From: Lachnospiraceae bacterium
GTDB taxonomy: Bacteria; Bacillota_A; Clostridia; Lachnospirales; Lachnospiraceae
Assembly (NCBI GenBank): GCA_017996675.1
Contig: JAGOGN010000002.1
Location: forward strand, 1-34,913
Reading direction: 5' to 3'
Length of the DNA stretch: 34,913 bases
Position numbers and translations under genes: made by a program. Under the pieces are notes generated by a model that saw only the letters and a program-made list of their open reading frames with translations, was not told the DNA's origin and did not search any database. Of the stretch, positions 18,093 through 27,746 are shown piece after piece; within the stretch, counting starts at the first letter, position 1; every line of letters begins with the position of its first letter.

Positions 18093-19106
18093 ATGAAGAA
18101 GTTAGGATTGAAACGTAGTATTTGTGTGGCTTTAATGGGTTGTTTATTGCTAGGAATGGTTGGCTGCTCCACAAATCAGAAAAAGAAAAATTCAGAAAAA
18201 TTAGAAGATGTTACCATTGTTTTAGACTGGACACCGAATACCAATCATACTGGCCTGTACGTGGCACAAAAATTAGGATATTTTAAAAAAGCAGGTTTAA
18301 ATGTAAAGATTATTCAGCCACCAGAAGATGGAGCGAGTGTTTTAGTTGCCAGTGGACAGGCACAGTTCGGAATCGATTTTCAGGACTATATGGCTGCAGC
18401 GTTAACAGGAGATGAGGCATTACCAATTACTGCCATTGCTGCAATTATTCAACATAATACATCCGGTATTATTTCTTTAAAAGGAAAGGGAATTGATTCA
18501 CCAAAAGGAATGGCTGGAAAAACATACGCAACGTGGGACCTGCCAATTGAAAAAGCAATGTTGGAATACCTTGTGAAAAAAGACGGTGGGGATTATAATA
18601 AAATTCAGATGATTCCAAATACTGTGACGGATGTTGCAAGTGCATTGCAGACAGATATTGACTGTGTATGGGTTTATTATGCATGGGATGGAATTGCAAC
18701 ACAGGTGAAAGATATTGAAACGGATTATTTTGCTTTGAAAGATTTTGCACCAGAGCTTGATTACTATAGCCCTGTAATTATCGGGAATAATCAGTATTTG
18801 AAGGAAAATCCAGCAAAAACCAAAGCTTTTTTAAGAGCTGTAAAAGATGGATATCAGTATGCGATCAAAAATCCTGAAAAAGCAGCCAATATTTTATGCA
18901 AAGAAGTTCCAGAATTAGATAAAACCCTTGTTTTAGAAAGTCAGAAGTGGCTTGCTAACCAATATCAGGCAGATGCTAAAAACTGGGGCGAGTTTGATTC
19001 AAAGCGTTGGGATGATTTTTATCAGTGGCTTTATGAGAAAAAAGTATTAGAAGAAGAATTAAAACCTGGTACCGGATTTACCAACGAATTTTTACCAATG
19101 AATTAG
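18093..19106 (+). CDS. thiY: ThiY-like substrate-binding lipoprotein (NMT1/THI5 family)
   Basis: A 337-residue extracellular binding protein with a lipoprotein signal; lipobox GMVGC puts the lipid on Cys25. The mature protein opens with VTIVLDWTPNTNHTGLYVA, the hallmark of the NMT1/THI5-like pyrimidine-precursor binders, followed by LGYFKKAGLNV and FGIDFQDYMAAAL. YYAWDGIA and DYYSPVIIGN match the second lobe. It lacks the cysteine cluster of yeast THI5, so it is a transporter part and not a synthase. AAAGGAG precedes the start. The exact ligand (formylaminopyrimidine, HMP or thiamine) is not decided by sequence. Confidence 0.92.
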   Translation: MKKLGLKRSICVALMGCLLLGMVGCSTNQKKKNSEKLEDVTIVLDWTPNTNHTGLYVAQKLGYFKKAGLNVKIIQPPEDGASVLVASGQAQFGIDFQDYMAAALTGDEALPITAIAAIIQHNTSGIISLKGKGIDSPKGMAGKTYATWDLPIEKAMLEYLVKKDGGDYNKIQMIPNTVTDVASALQTDIDCVWVYYAWDGIATQVKDIETDYFALKDFAPELDYYSPVIIGNNQYLKENPAKTKAFLRAVKDGYQYAIKNPEKAANILCKEVPELDKTLVLESQKWLANQYQADAKNWGEFDSKRWDDFYQWLYEKKVLEEELKPGTGFTNEFLPMN

Positions 19107-19125
19107 TGAAAAAAGAGGGAAACAA

Positions 19126-19860
19126 ATGATATTAGAAGCGAGAAACATCTCACAATCCTATGAAGGAGAAGCGGTAATATCAAATATATCGATTCAGTTA
19201 AAGGCAGGCGAGATCGTCTGCCTTATTGGCACAAGTGGTGTGGGAAAGACAACTCTTTTCCATGTATTGGCAGGTTTGACACGTCCAGATGAAGGACAGG
19301 TCTTATTAGAAAATGGTGAGATAACAGGACAGGCAGGTAAAATTAGCTATATGCTGCAAAAAGATCTGCTGTTGCCTTATCGAACGATTGAAGATAATAT
19401 CAGTCTTCCTTTACTGATACAAGGAAATTCAAAAAAACAGGCGCGTAAACAAATGGAAGAATATTATTCTATTTTTGGACTTGAAGGAACGGCAAAGAAA
19501 TATCCATTTCAGCTTTCTGGTGGAATGCGTCAACGGGCAGCATTATTAAGAACCTATATGTTTTCTCAAAAAGTAGCGCTGTTAGATGAACCGTTTTCGG
19601 CACTCGATGCCATAACCAAGCGACAGATGCACCAATGGTATTTGGATATTATGAAAAAAATACAGTTATCCACTATTTTTATTTCCCATGATATGGACGA
19701 GGCAATTATGCTGTCGGACCGAATTTATGTGATGGCGGGGAAACCAGGTAGAATTGTGGGAGAGCTTTCGATTGATCATTTGGGAATGAAAATGGATGAT
19801 TTTTCATTTTCCGATCGTTTTAAAGAATACAAAAAAGAATTATTAAGGTTATTACAGTAG
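19126..19860 (+). CDS. thiZ: ABC transporter ATP-binding protein, ThiZ-like
   Basis: A 244-residue ATPase of the nitrate/sulfonate/taurine-type family. Walker A is GTSGVGKTT (residues 35-43), the Q-loop lies at MLQKD, the signature is LSGGMRQR (130-137), Walker B is ALLDEPFSALD and the switch histidine is in ISHDMDEA. It powers the ThiX permease encoded upstream and completes a ThiXYZ system, all under the TPP riboswitch. The stop is followed after nine bases by the CPBP protease gene, whose AGGAGG overlaps the end of this gene. Confidence 0.93.
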   Translation: MILEARNISQSYEGEAVISNISIQLKAGEIVCLIGTSGVGKTTLFHVLAGLTRPDEGQVLLENGEITGQAGKISYMLQKDLLLPYRTIEDNISLPLLIQGNSKKQARKQMEEYYSIFGLEGTAKKYPFQLSGGMRQRAALLRTYMFSQKVALLDEPFSALDAITKRQMHQWYLDIMKKIQLSTIFISHDMDEAIMLSDRIYVMAGKPGRIVGELSIDHLGMKMDDFSFSDRFKEYKKELLRLLQ

Positions 19861-19869
19861 GAGGTTTGG

Positions 19870-20652
19870 ATGGAACAAAGCCGTTTTATAAAATTCTGGG
19901 ATGGAATACTACCCTTTTTGATCGCATACGCTTTTGCACAGCTTTTGATTATTGGAATGGTAACAGCGTTTGAGGGACATCATACGATGATCATTCAAAA
20001 TGTGATCCAGACAGGAATGATTCTGCCCATGGGAATTTGGATCAAAAAAAATTCTGTCAAACAGGATTTTCAAGAGGGAAACCAGCATCCAATTGGGCTG
20101 ATTCTATGTATTTTTATGAGCGCAGCGCTTTTTTCCATGGCACTAAATCAAATCATTGATGCTCTACAGATAAAAGAACTTTCTGGGGAATATGCGAAGG
20201 TCAGTGATGCACTTTTTTCGCCTGGAAAGTTTCAAATTATTCTTTGTGTTGGAATACTTGCGCCTGTTTTTGAAGAAGTATTGTATCGTGGAATTCTGTT
20301 TGGCGCATTGCGAAAAAGATTTTCCTATCTTGCTTCTGCAATGATTTCATCTATCGTATTTGGCGCATTACATATGAATTTGATTCAATTTATTTATGCT
20401 GCTGCAATGGGATATATTTTTGCTTATTTTTACGAAAAAACAAGAAAACTGTTGTTCCCAATCTTGGCACATGTGTTTGCAAATGGTATTTCACTGATTA
20501 TGACATTTACGGGGTTTTCTAATTGGATTTTTTCGAAACCGTTGTTAAGTTTGATGCTGGCATTTTTAGAAGGGCTACTAGGAGCGGCCTTTTTAGTCTG
20601 GTTTGGGAAAACTCATAATTCTAAAAAAAATATTAAATCGATTACAAAATAA
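19870..20652 (+). CDS. CPBP-family intramembrane metalloprotease
   Basis: A 260-residue polytopic membrane protein with the three CPBP (CAAX protease/Abi) motifs: FEEVLYRG (Glu135, Glu136, Arg140), FGALHMN (Phe164, His168) and HVFANG (His201, Asn205). These residues form the metal site of Rce1-type proteases. About seven hydrophobic helices are visible. It starts nine bases after thiZ with AGGAGG and so sits inside the riboswitch-controlled operon. CPBP proteins do various jobs (prenyl-protein processing, bacteriocin immunity); a thiamine link is suggested only by position. No convincing terminator follows before groESL. Confidence 0.9.
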   Translation: MEQSRFIKFWDGILPFLIAYAFAQLLIIGMVTAFEGHHTMIIQNVIQTGMILPMGIWIKKNSVKQDFQEGNQHPIGLILCIFMSAALFSMALNQIIDALQIKELSGEYAKVSDALFSPGKFQIILCVGILAPVFEEVLYRGILFGALRKRFSYLASAMISSIVFGALHMNLIQFIYAAAMGYIFAYFYEKTRKLLFPILAHVFANGISLIMTFTGFSNWIFSKPLLSLMLAFLEGLLGAAFLVWFGKTHNSKKNIKSITK

Positions 20653-20732
20653 AAAAATGAGTAATCAAGAGAAAAAGCGAGAAAAACAGAGGAAAAGTTT
20701 AAAAATATTATATAACTGTTCACGGTTTCGTG

Positions 20733-20761
20733 TTGCAGAAAAGGGCAAAAGAAATTATGAT
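20733..20761 (+). promoter_or_regulatory. groESL promoter
   Basis: TTGCAG (20733-20738) and TATGAT (20756-20761) lie 17 bases apart, a good sigma-A promoter. Transcription would begin near 20768, just before the CIRCE operator. Confidence 0.85.
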
Positions 20762-20772
20762 AGTCACATAAA

Positions 20773-20799
20773 TTAGCACTCGATATTAATGAGTGCTAA
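20773..20799 (+). promoter_or_regulatory. CIRCE operator (HrcA binding site)
   Basis: A perfect copy of the consensus: TTAGCACTC, nine bases, GAGTGCTAA. It sits at the predicted start of the groESL transcript. HrcA should bind it as a repressor and release it on heat shock, with GroEL activity feeding back on HrcA. hrcA itself is not in the window. Confidence 0.98.
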
Positions 20800-20850
20800 T
20801 ACTATAAGCCTAGGCAAATAAAAAGAAATGTACATAAAGGAGGAAACAAA

Positions 20851-21135
20851 ATGAAATTAGTACCATTAGGAGACAGAGTTATACTGAAACAGTTGGTTGC
20901 AGAAGAAACCACAGCTTCTGGTATTGTGATCCCAGGACAGAATAAAGAAAAGCCACAACAAGCGGAAGTACTTGCAGTAGGACCGGGTGGAGTCATCGAC
21001 GGAAAAGAAGTAACGATGCAGGTGAAAGTAGGAGATCAGGTTATTTATTCAAAATATTCTGGTACCGAAGTGGAATTAGATAAAGAAACTTATATTGTTG
21101 TAAAACAAAATGACATTTTAGCAGTAATTGAATAG
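20851..21135 (+). CDS. groES: Co-chaperonin GroES
   Basis: A 94-residue subunit of the heptameric lid of the chaperonin. It begins MKLVPLGDRVILKQ and contains the GroEL-binding mobile loop around ETTASGIVIPG, the GPGG turn, and GDQVIYSKYSGTEVELD before the final strand ending DILAVIE, all standard for the family. AAAGGAGG stands 9 bases before the start. It is the first gene after the CIRCE element, with groEL 12 bases downstream. Confidence 0.98.
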   Translation: MKLVPLGDRVILKQLVAEETTASGIVIPGQNKEKPQQAEVLAVGPGGVIDGKEVTMQVKVGDQVIYSKYSGTEVELDKETYIVVKQNDILAVIE

Positions 21136-22770
<1,635 letters not shown>

Positions 22771-22792
22771 GAAAGATCTAAGTTGTTTTATG

Positions 22793-22831
22793 ATGGGGGG
22801 TGTTGCAATAGTGCAACACCCCCCCATTTTT
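22793..22831. terminator. Bidirectional terminator between groEL and gap
   Basis: A long stem pairs GGGGGGTGTTGCA (22795-22807) with TGCAACACCCCCC (22812-22824) around ATAG, followed by T's on the + strand. The run of seven C's has one extra unpaired base. It separates two convergent genes and is the most GC-rich hairpin in the window. Confidence 0.92.
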
Positions 22832-22839
22832 GAATTTCT

Positions 22840-23859
22840 TTATTTGTGATCTACGCGATCCATATATTTAATCATATTAAGAAGATTGCTGGTATAACCC
22901 CATTCATTGTCGTAGAAGGCAATGAGTTTAAAGAAGTTGCCGTTTAATTCAATTCCTTCTCTTGCATCAAAGATGGAAGTGTGAGAATCGCCGATGAAAT
23001 CAGTGGATACGACTTCATCATCTACATATTCAAGGATTCCTTTTAAGTATGTTTCAGAAGCTTCTTTCATTTTTTCGCAAATATCTGCGTAAGTTGTAGT
23101 TTTTTTCAAAACAACGTTTAAATCAACTAAAGAAACATCCACAGTTGGTACACGATAGGAAATACCAGTTAAGCGTCCTTCCAAACTAGGTAAAACTAAT
23201 GCAACTGCTTTTGCAGCTCCAGTAGAAGTTGGGATCAGATTACCAAAAACAGCACGTCCGGTTCTCCAGTCTTTTAAAGATTTCGAATCTACGACTTTCT
23301 GTTTTGCAGTAGCAGCATGAATAGTAGACATCAATCCCTGCTCAATACCATAGTGATCGTCTAATACTTTACAAAGTGGAGCAAGACAGTTCGTAGTACA
23401 AGAAGCGTTTGAAATTACTTTCATGTCGCTGGTATAGCTTTCATTGTTCACACCATAAACAAATGTTGGTGTAACTTTATCCTTTGCAGGAGCAGAGATA
23501 ATGACATGTTTTGCACCTGCTTCAATGTGCTGCATCGCTGTTTCAGTAGTGCAATAAGCACCTGTGGCATCAATAATGTATTCAGCACCGCATTCTCCCC
23601 AAGGAATATTGCGTGCATCTGATTCTCTGTATACTGGAATTTTCTGTCCATTCACGATGATTCCGTTTTCATATTGATCCAGTGTTCCTTCGAAACGTCC
23701 AAATGTGGTATCGTACCTTAGCATATAAATAATGTAGTCTAATTCATAGCTTCTAACATTAATACCGCAAATTTCAATGTCAGGCTCCTGTTTGAATGCG
23801 GCACGTAATGCAACTTTACCAATACGTCCAAATCCATTAATTCCTACTTTTATACCCAT
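22840..23859 (-). CDS. gap: Glyceraldehyde-3-phosphate dehydrogenase
   Basis: Oxidises and phosphorylates glyceraldehyde 3-phosphate to 1,3-bisphosphoglycerate with NAD(P). The protein has 339 residues. The Rossmann loop is GINGFGRIGKVA, the active site SNASCTTNCLAP (Cys154), with MSTIHAATAKQK carrying the catalytic His, PTSTGAAKAV and YDNEWGY at the C terminus. After the second beta strand the sequence is CGINVRSYE: Val35, then Arg36, where NAD-specific enzymes have Asp (usually IND). That aspartate selects NAD over NADP, so relaxed or NADP use is possible. AGGAGG precedes the start. It stands alone instead of leading the pgk operon, so another gap may exist elsewhere. Confidence 0.95.
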   Translation of the reverse strand: MGIKVGINGFGRIGKVALRAAFKQEPDIEICGINVRSYELDYIIYMLRYDTTFGRFEGTLDQYENGIIVNGQKIPVYRESDARNIPWGECGAEYIIDATGAYCTTETAMQHIEAGAKHVIISAPAKDKVTPTFVYGVNNESYTSDMKVISNASCTTNCLAPLCKVLDDHYGIEQGLMSTIHAATAKQKVVDSKSLKDWRTGRAVFGNLIPTSTGAAKAVALVLPSLEGRLTGISYRVPTVDVSLVDLNVVLKKTTTYADICEKMKEASETYLKGILEYVDDEVVSTDFIGDSHTSIFDAREGIELNGNFFKLIAFYDNEWGYTSNLLNMIKYMDRVDHK

Positions 23860-23884
23860 TGTATTAACCCTCCTAAAATTTTTT

Positions 23885-23920
23885 GGTAGTAGCTTTCAAA
23901 ACCATAGCAATAGTACTACA
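23885..23920. promoter_or_regulatory. Inverted TAGTA-type motifs upstream of gap
   Basis: On the + strand GTAGTA (23886-23891) and TACTAC (23914-23919) form a 6-base inverted repeat, and TAGTACTA (23911-23918) is itself a palindrome. A further CACTAC occurs nearby. They lie 25-60 bases before the gap start on the - strand, where the promoter or leader should be. I see a possible -10 (TACTAT on the - strand) but no good -35, so this is only a candidate control region. Confidence 0.35.
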
Positions 23921-24005
23921 TTCCCCCGAAAAAAGCACTACTTTTCCCAGAAGTTTCCAAAATGTGTGAGAAAGTAACAAAATTTTGAAAGGGTATTTTG
24001 GCGAT

Positions 24006-24034
24006 TTGACTAAGGAAGTGGGATGCATTATGAA
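24006..24034 (+). promoter_or_regulatory. Promoter of the 5'-nucleotidase-domain/acyltransferase operon
   Basis: TTGACT (24006-24011) and TATGAA (24029-24034) are 17 bases apart. A start near 24041 leaves a 75-base leader that contains a tandem 11-base repeat. No other good promoter is seen before the four genes that follow. Confidence 0.7.
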
Positions 24035-24057
24035 AAATTCATATCTGATTCATAGAC

Positions 24058-24081
24058 AATGATAAGATGAAATGATAAGAT
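24058..24081 (+). repeat. Tandem AATGATAAGAT repeat in the operon leader
   Basis: Two exact copies of AATGATAAGAT begin at 24058 and 24071, a period of 13 bases. They lie between the predicted transcription start and the ribosome site of the 5'-nucleotidase-domain gene. They could bind a regulator or be chance in AT-rich DNA. Confidence 0.6.
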
Positions 24082-24114
24082 AAATAGTGGAAATAATAAT
24101 CGGAGGAATTAGGA

Positions 24115-24873
24115 ATGAAGTTTTTTATAAACAAAAGATTTTTTGTATTGGCAATGTGTTTGCTCGTAGGATCACTCATGATTCCAACAACGCAAACCAA
24201 TGCATCAGCGTTGGATCCAAAGATTGCGCACGAAGGGAATCTTCCATTGGGGAATCAGGTCGCAGATTACTATAAAACAGTAATGAAGACAGATTTAGCT
24301 TTTGAAACTGCTGAAAATATCGAGAAGGTAGATCAGACAGACAAACAGAACATTGTGATTCGTAAAATGTCAGGAATTGAAATCGTGATTACACTGGAAC
24401 GCTCTCTTGATCAGATTATGGCAAATAAAGACAAGCACAGTGAGGATTTACCTGAGGATGAAGATGGCGGAAACATCCTATATGTAGGTGGTGCCACTGT
24501 TCATTATCATGAGAACAAAGAAGCTGGAAATCGTATCCAATACATTCAAATTGGAAAGAAAAGATTAGATAAAGAAGAAAATTATACCGTAGCAGTTAGT
24601 GAAAAGCTTGCAGAAAGTAACGGTTATCCGGATATTAAAGTTGGAAAGAAGGTAGCTTCAAAGAAGCAGTTGACGATTCAAGATGCGGTAGAACAATGCA
24701 GACAGAAAGAAGCTTCGAAATCACAAACAGAAGGAAGATACATTGGCTCTATACAAAAGGAAGAAAAAGAAGAGTTCAATCTTGCCTTGTTTATTGGATC
24801 TGCAGCAACAGCAGTCCTAATGGGTGCTGCCATTGGATGGGTAGCATTTCGGAAAAAGAAACAGATTCATTAA
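24115..24873 (+). CDS. Secreted, membrane-anchored 5'-nucleotidase C-terminal domain protein without catalytic domain
   Basis: A 252-residue protein. Residues 1-32 form a signal peptide ending near TNASA. Residues about 38-190 follow the order of the 5'-nucleotidase C-terminal (UshA substrate-binding) domain: EGNLPLGNQVADYY, IVIRKMSGIEIVITLERSL, GNILYVGGATVHYHENKEAGNRI, then KRLDKEENYTVAVSEKLAESNGYPD. The metallophosphatase domain that normally comes first is missing, and the usual GGDGY loop is reduced to SNGYPD. A charged linker leads to one transmembrane helix (about 224-246) and a basic RKKK tail; no LPxTG motif is seen. GGAGG precedes the start by 8 bases. The acyltransferase gene begins 12-18 bases after the stop. 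Function is unknown; perhaps a cell-surface binding module. Confidence 0.8.
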   Translation: MKFFINKRFFVLAMCLLVGSLMIPTTQTNASALDPKIAHEGNLPLGNQVADYYKTVMKTDLAFETAENIEKVDQTDKQNIVIRKMSGIEIVITLERSLDQIMANKDKHSEDLPEDEDGGNILYVGGATVHYHENKEAGNRIQYIQIGKKRLDKEENYTVAVSEKLAESNGYPDIKVGKKVASKKQLTIQDAVEQCRQKEASKSQTEGRYIGSIQKEEKEEFNLALFIGSAATAVLMGAAIGWVAFRKKKQIH

Positions 24874-24885
24874 AAGAATAGAGGA

Positions 24886-26166
24886 ATGAAATTGGATAGA
24901 AAAACAATTAAATGGGATAAACTGGATAATACAGCGCATGTCTTTCCTGTAATAGCAGGAGAGACGATGAGTAATGTCTATCGTATTAGCGTAGTATTAA
25001 AGGAAAACATTCAGGAAGATTATCTGCAACAAGCACTAAATGATGTTTTGCCAAGGTTTTCAGGGTTTAATCTCAGGCTGAGAAGGGGTGTTTTTTGGTA
25101 TTATTTTGAAGAAAATAATAAGCCTGCTCCAAGGGTCAGAGAAGAAGTTGATTATCCATGTCAGTTTATTTTACAGCAGAAAAATAACAGTTATCTATTT
25201 CGTGTAACCTATTTCCAGAAACGAATTAATTTGGAAGTGTTTCATGTTTTAACGGATGGAATGGGCGGAATTAACTTTTTAAGAGAACTCACTTATCGAT
25301 ACCTTGCTTTGGTTCATCCAGAAATCGAGAATACAGAGCGGAAGTTTATTAGCTCTGATACGTCATTAAACAGAGAAGATAGTTTTTTGAAGAATTACAA
25401 AACTGCAAAGAAAAAAAGTTATCATTCAGAAAAGGCTTTTTTGATCAAGGGAGAACGATTACTTCCTGGTGAGTTTGGAGTCATGCATGGTTATATGAAT
25501 ATTGGACAGCTGAAGGCTGCCTGTAAAAAGTATGGAGTCAGCGTCAATGAATATCTAGTGGGAGCTTTTGCATGGAGTGTTTTTCAAGAGTCCATGCACG
25601 GAATACCAGGGAAAAGACCGATCAGAATTGCAGTTCCTGTGAACCTACGCCCTTATTTTAAATCAATGACTACAAAGAATTTTTTTGCAATGATTTCTGC
25701 GGAATTTGATCCAGAAAACAAAGAATATAAATTTCAGGAAGTGTTGACAATTATTGCAAACAGCTTACGCGGACAGATTGGGAAGGAGCATTTGGAAAAT
25801 ATTTTTTCCTATAATGTTTCCAACGAAAAAAATATTGTTGCACGAGCAGTTCCTTTGTTTTTGAAAAATATTGCGATTCGCTACATTTATAATATGTCTG
25901 CTCTTGCAAATACAGCAACGGTAACAAACATCGGAAACATTACAGTTGAAGGACGATATCAGCAATATATTGAAATGTTTCATGCATATCTTGCAATGTC
26001 AAAAGGACAATTTTTAAAAGGAACCATTGTTTCTTATAAAGACACACTTTGCTTTAATTTTAGTTCGATTTTGGCGGATACTAATATCCAGAAATGTTTT
26101 TTTAGAACGTTAGTTGCAGATGGGATAGATGTAACCGTAGAGAGTAATGGAGTATATTATGAATAA
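24886..26166 (+). CDS. Condensation/alcohol-acetyltransferase-like acyltransferase
   Basis: A 426-residue cytosolic protein of the CoA-dependent acyltransferase superfamily (BAHD, PapA5, NRPS condensation, alcohol acetyltransferase). The catalytic HxxxDG is FHVLTDGMGG (His120, Asp124, Gly125). The second half contains GVSVNEYLVGAFAWSV, RIAVPVNLRPYF and VTNIGNI, typical of the second lobe. The substrate is unknown. The ATG at 24886 touches AGAGGA directly, which is too close for a ribosome site; TTG at 24892 (two codons in) has the proper six-base spacing and may be the real start. The stop overlaps the next gene by eight bases. With the zinc-ribbon membrane protein and esterase downstream it forms a cassette I infer to add and remove acyl groups. 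Confidence 0.85.
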   Translation: MKLDRKTIKWDKLDNTAHVFPVIAGETMSNVYRISVVLKENIQEDYLQQALNDVLPRFSGFNLRLRRGVFWYYFEENNKPAPRVREEVDYPCQFILQQKNNSYLFRVTYFQKRINLEVFHVLTDGMGGINFLRELTYRYLALVHPEIENTERKFISSDTSLNREDSFLKNYKTAKKKSYHSEKAFLIKGERLLPGEFGVMHGYMNIGQLKAACKKYGVSVNEYLVGAFAWSVFQESMHGIPGKRPIRIAVPVNLRPYFKSMTTKNFFAMISAEFDPENKEYKFQEVLTIIANSLRGQIGKEHLENIFSYNVSNEKNIVARAVPLFLKNIAIRYIYNMSALANTATVTNIGNITVEGRYQQYIEMFHAYLAMSKGQFLKGTIVSYKDTLCFNFSSILADTNIQKCFFRTLVADGIDVTVESNGVYYE

Positions 26167-26833
26167 ATGTAAATATTGTGGTGTCACGATTATGGACCCA
26201 GTTCCGGTTTGTCCGTTGTGCAAATGTGCCCTAGAAAACACGGATGAAAGTGAAGGTGAACTACGCTACCCAAATGTACATCCAAAACAACAAAAATTGC
26301 ATTTGGTCTTGCGAATTTATCTTACCAGCGCGATTATTTTGGAAGCACTCTGTATCTATTTGAATGTTCATTGGTACCCGAATTATTTATGGAGCTTGAT
26401 TCTAGGTGCCGCTTTATTTTACGCTTACTATGTTATGAAAGTAAGTGTGTCACATACTGCAGGATACCGTTCAAGAGTGATTGGACTAACCTTTTTTTCC
26501 ACAGCGTATGTGATTTTAATCGACTTGGTCACTGGATTTAGAGGGTGGAGCATAAATTATATGTTACCTGCTAGTATTATTTTTATGAATATTTCTGTAG
26601 TGATTTTGATTTTTGTTAATCGAAGGAACTGGCAGAGTTATCTGATGATTCAGGTTGGTCTGGTATTTTCGAATTTAGTGACGCTGATTTTATATCAGCT
26701 CGGTCTTCTGACGAAACCCGGGATTAGTCTGATTGCAGCAGCAGTGAGTGGAGCGACATTTTTAAGCCTGTTTATTATAGGAGACCGAAAAGCGCGTGAT
26801 GAGTTAAAGAGAAGATTTCATATAAGGAGATAA
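26159..26833 (+). CDS. Zinc-ribbon six-helix membrane protein (DUF6320-like)
   Basis: A 224-residue membrane protein. I choose ATG 26159 over 26147 because GGAG (26149-26152) stands six bases before it and the zinc ribbon then starts at once (MNKCKYCG). The ribbon is CKYC plus CPLC, two CxxC knuckles. Six hydrophobic helices follow, roughly from ILEALCIYL through LFYAYYVM, FFSTAYVILI, SIIFMNISVVILIF and VGLVFSNLVTLIL to SGATFLSLFII. A basic tail ends it. I believe it belongs to DUF6320, known only as an uncharacterised family beside acyltransferases like the one upstream. It may tether or regulate its partners at the membrane; no enzymatic motif is visible. Confidence 0.8.
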   Translation: MNKCKYCGVTIMDPVPVCPLCKCALENTDESEGELRYPNVHPKQQKLHLVLRIYLTSAIILEALCIYLNVHWYPNYLWSLILGAALFYAYYVMKVSVSHTAGYRSRVIGLTFFSTAYVILIDLVTGFRGWSINYMLPASIIFMNISVVILIFVNRRNWQSYLMIQVGLVFSNLVTLILYQLGLLTKPGISLIAAAVSGATFLSLFIIGDRKARDELKRRFHIRR

Positions 26834-26834
26834 T

Positions 26835-27746
26835 ATGAAGTGGGAAGATGAAAGTAGCATTCGCGGTAAAATCATGAGTGAGATGATTCGCCACTTAACC
26901 TCATTAGAAGGCGTAGGAAAGAAATTACAGGATGGTACTTTGCGTCAGAATTTGATTGAACCACCCTGGTCGGTCCCAAAGAAATTTTGTAGAACACAAA
27001 TCGAGAGGGAAGACTATACCATGGATTGGATTCAGCCGCAGAATGGCAACCACCAGCGTGCGGTGCTACAGTTGCATGGCGGCGGCTATATTAGCGGAAT
27101 GCGCAATGTTTATCGTACATTTGCAGTGCAGTATTCGAAGTTTTATGACGATTGTGATGTGTTGGTTCCAGATTATAGAATTGCACCTAAGAACCCTTTT
27201 CCAGCGGCTTTAGAAGACGCGATTGACGCATACAGGTGGTTGCTACGAAATGGCTATGAGATTGTTGTAGTGGGAGATTCCGCTGGAGGTGGATTAGCAC
27301 TTGCACTTGGACATTACCTGAAATCCCAGGGCGAACCTCTGCCAAAGGCATTTGTACTAATGTCACCATGGACAGACCTTACGTTATCTGGAGAATCAAT
27401 GGAGGAAAAATATGAAATAGATCCTCTTTTTGGTAATACGAAAGAGTCCATGTTATTTAACTCAAGTTATATTGGGGAAGAAGATCCCAAACATCCCTTG
27501 CTTTCGCCACTTTTTGGCGAGTTCACAGACTTTCCACCGATGCTGATTCAAGTCGGAGCACATGAAATGCTTCTAAGTGACAGTGAGCGAGTAGCAATCA
27601 AAGCGAACGAACAAGGGGTGAAAGTTCAGTATACAGTATACCCTGGAATGTTCCATGATTTTCAGATGGGAATGGGACTCATGAAAGAATCAAAAGAAGC
27701 CTGGAAAGAAGTGAAACAGTTTCTGAAATTTATATTAGAAGGTTAG
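26835..27746 (+). CDS. Alpha/beta hydrolase, hormone-sensitive-lipase (HSL) type esterase
   Basis: A 303-residue cytosolic esterase. The HSL-family oxyanion motif HGGGY is at residues 81-85 and the nucleophile Ser149 lies in GDSAGGG. DYRIAPKNPFPAALED is the conserved segment between them. The acid sits in the QVGAHEMLLSD region and the catalytic His is in GMFHDFQ. Such enzymes cleave short acyl or acetyl esters. AAGGAGA precedes the start, which lies one base after the upstream stop, so it is co-expressed with the acyltransferase and membrane protein. An acyl-ester product of the acyltransferase would be a logical substrate; this is inference. Confidence 0.9.
   Translation: MKWEDESSIRGKIMSEMIRHLTSLEGVGKKLQDGTLRQNLIEPPWSVPKKFCRTQIEREDYTMDWIQPQNGNHQRAVLQLHGGGYISGMRNVYRTFAVQYSKFYDDCDVLVPDYRIAPKNPFPAALEDAIDAYRWLLRNGYEIVVVGDSAGGGLALALGHYLKSQGEPLPKAFVLMSPWTDLTLSGESMEEKYEIDPLFGNTKESMLFNSSYIGEEDPKHPLLSPLFGEFTDFPPMLIQVGAHEMLLSDSERVAIKANEQGVKVQYTVYPGMFHDFQMGMGLMKESKEAWKEVKQFLKFILEG

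Noticed and set aside
20640..20667. GATTAC/GTAATC inverted repeat as terminator of the thiamine operon
   Set aside because: A six-base stem with a long loop and no following T run is too weak.
20657..20776. A 39-codon open frame (MSNQEKKREK start) between the CPBP gene and groES
   Set aside because: It has no ribosome site, overlaps the groESL promoter and ends inside CIRCE.
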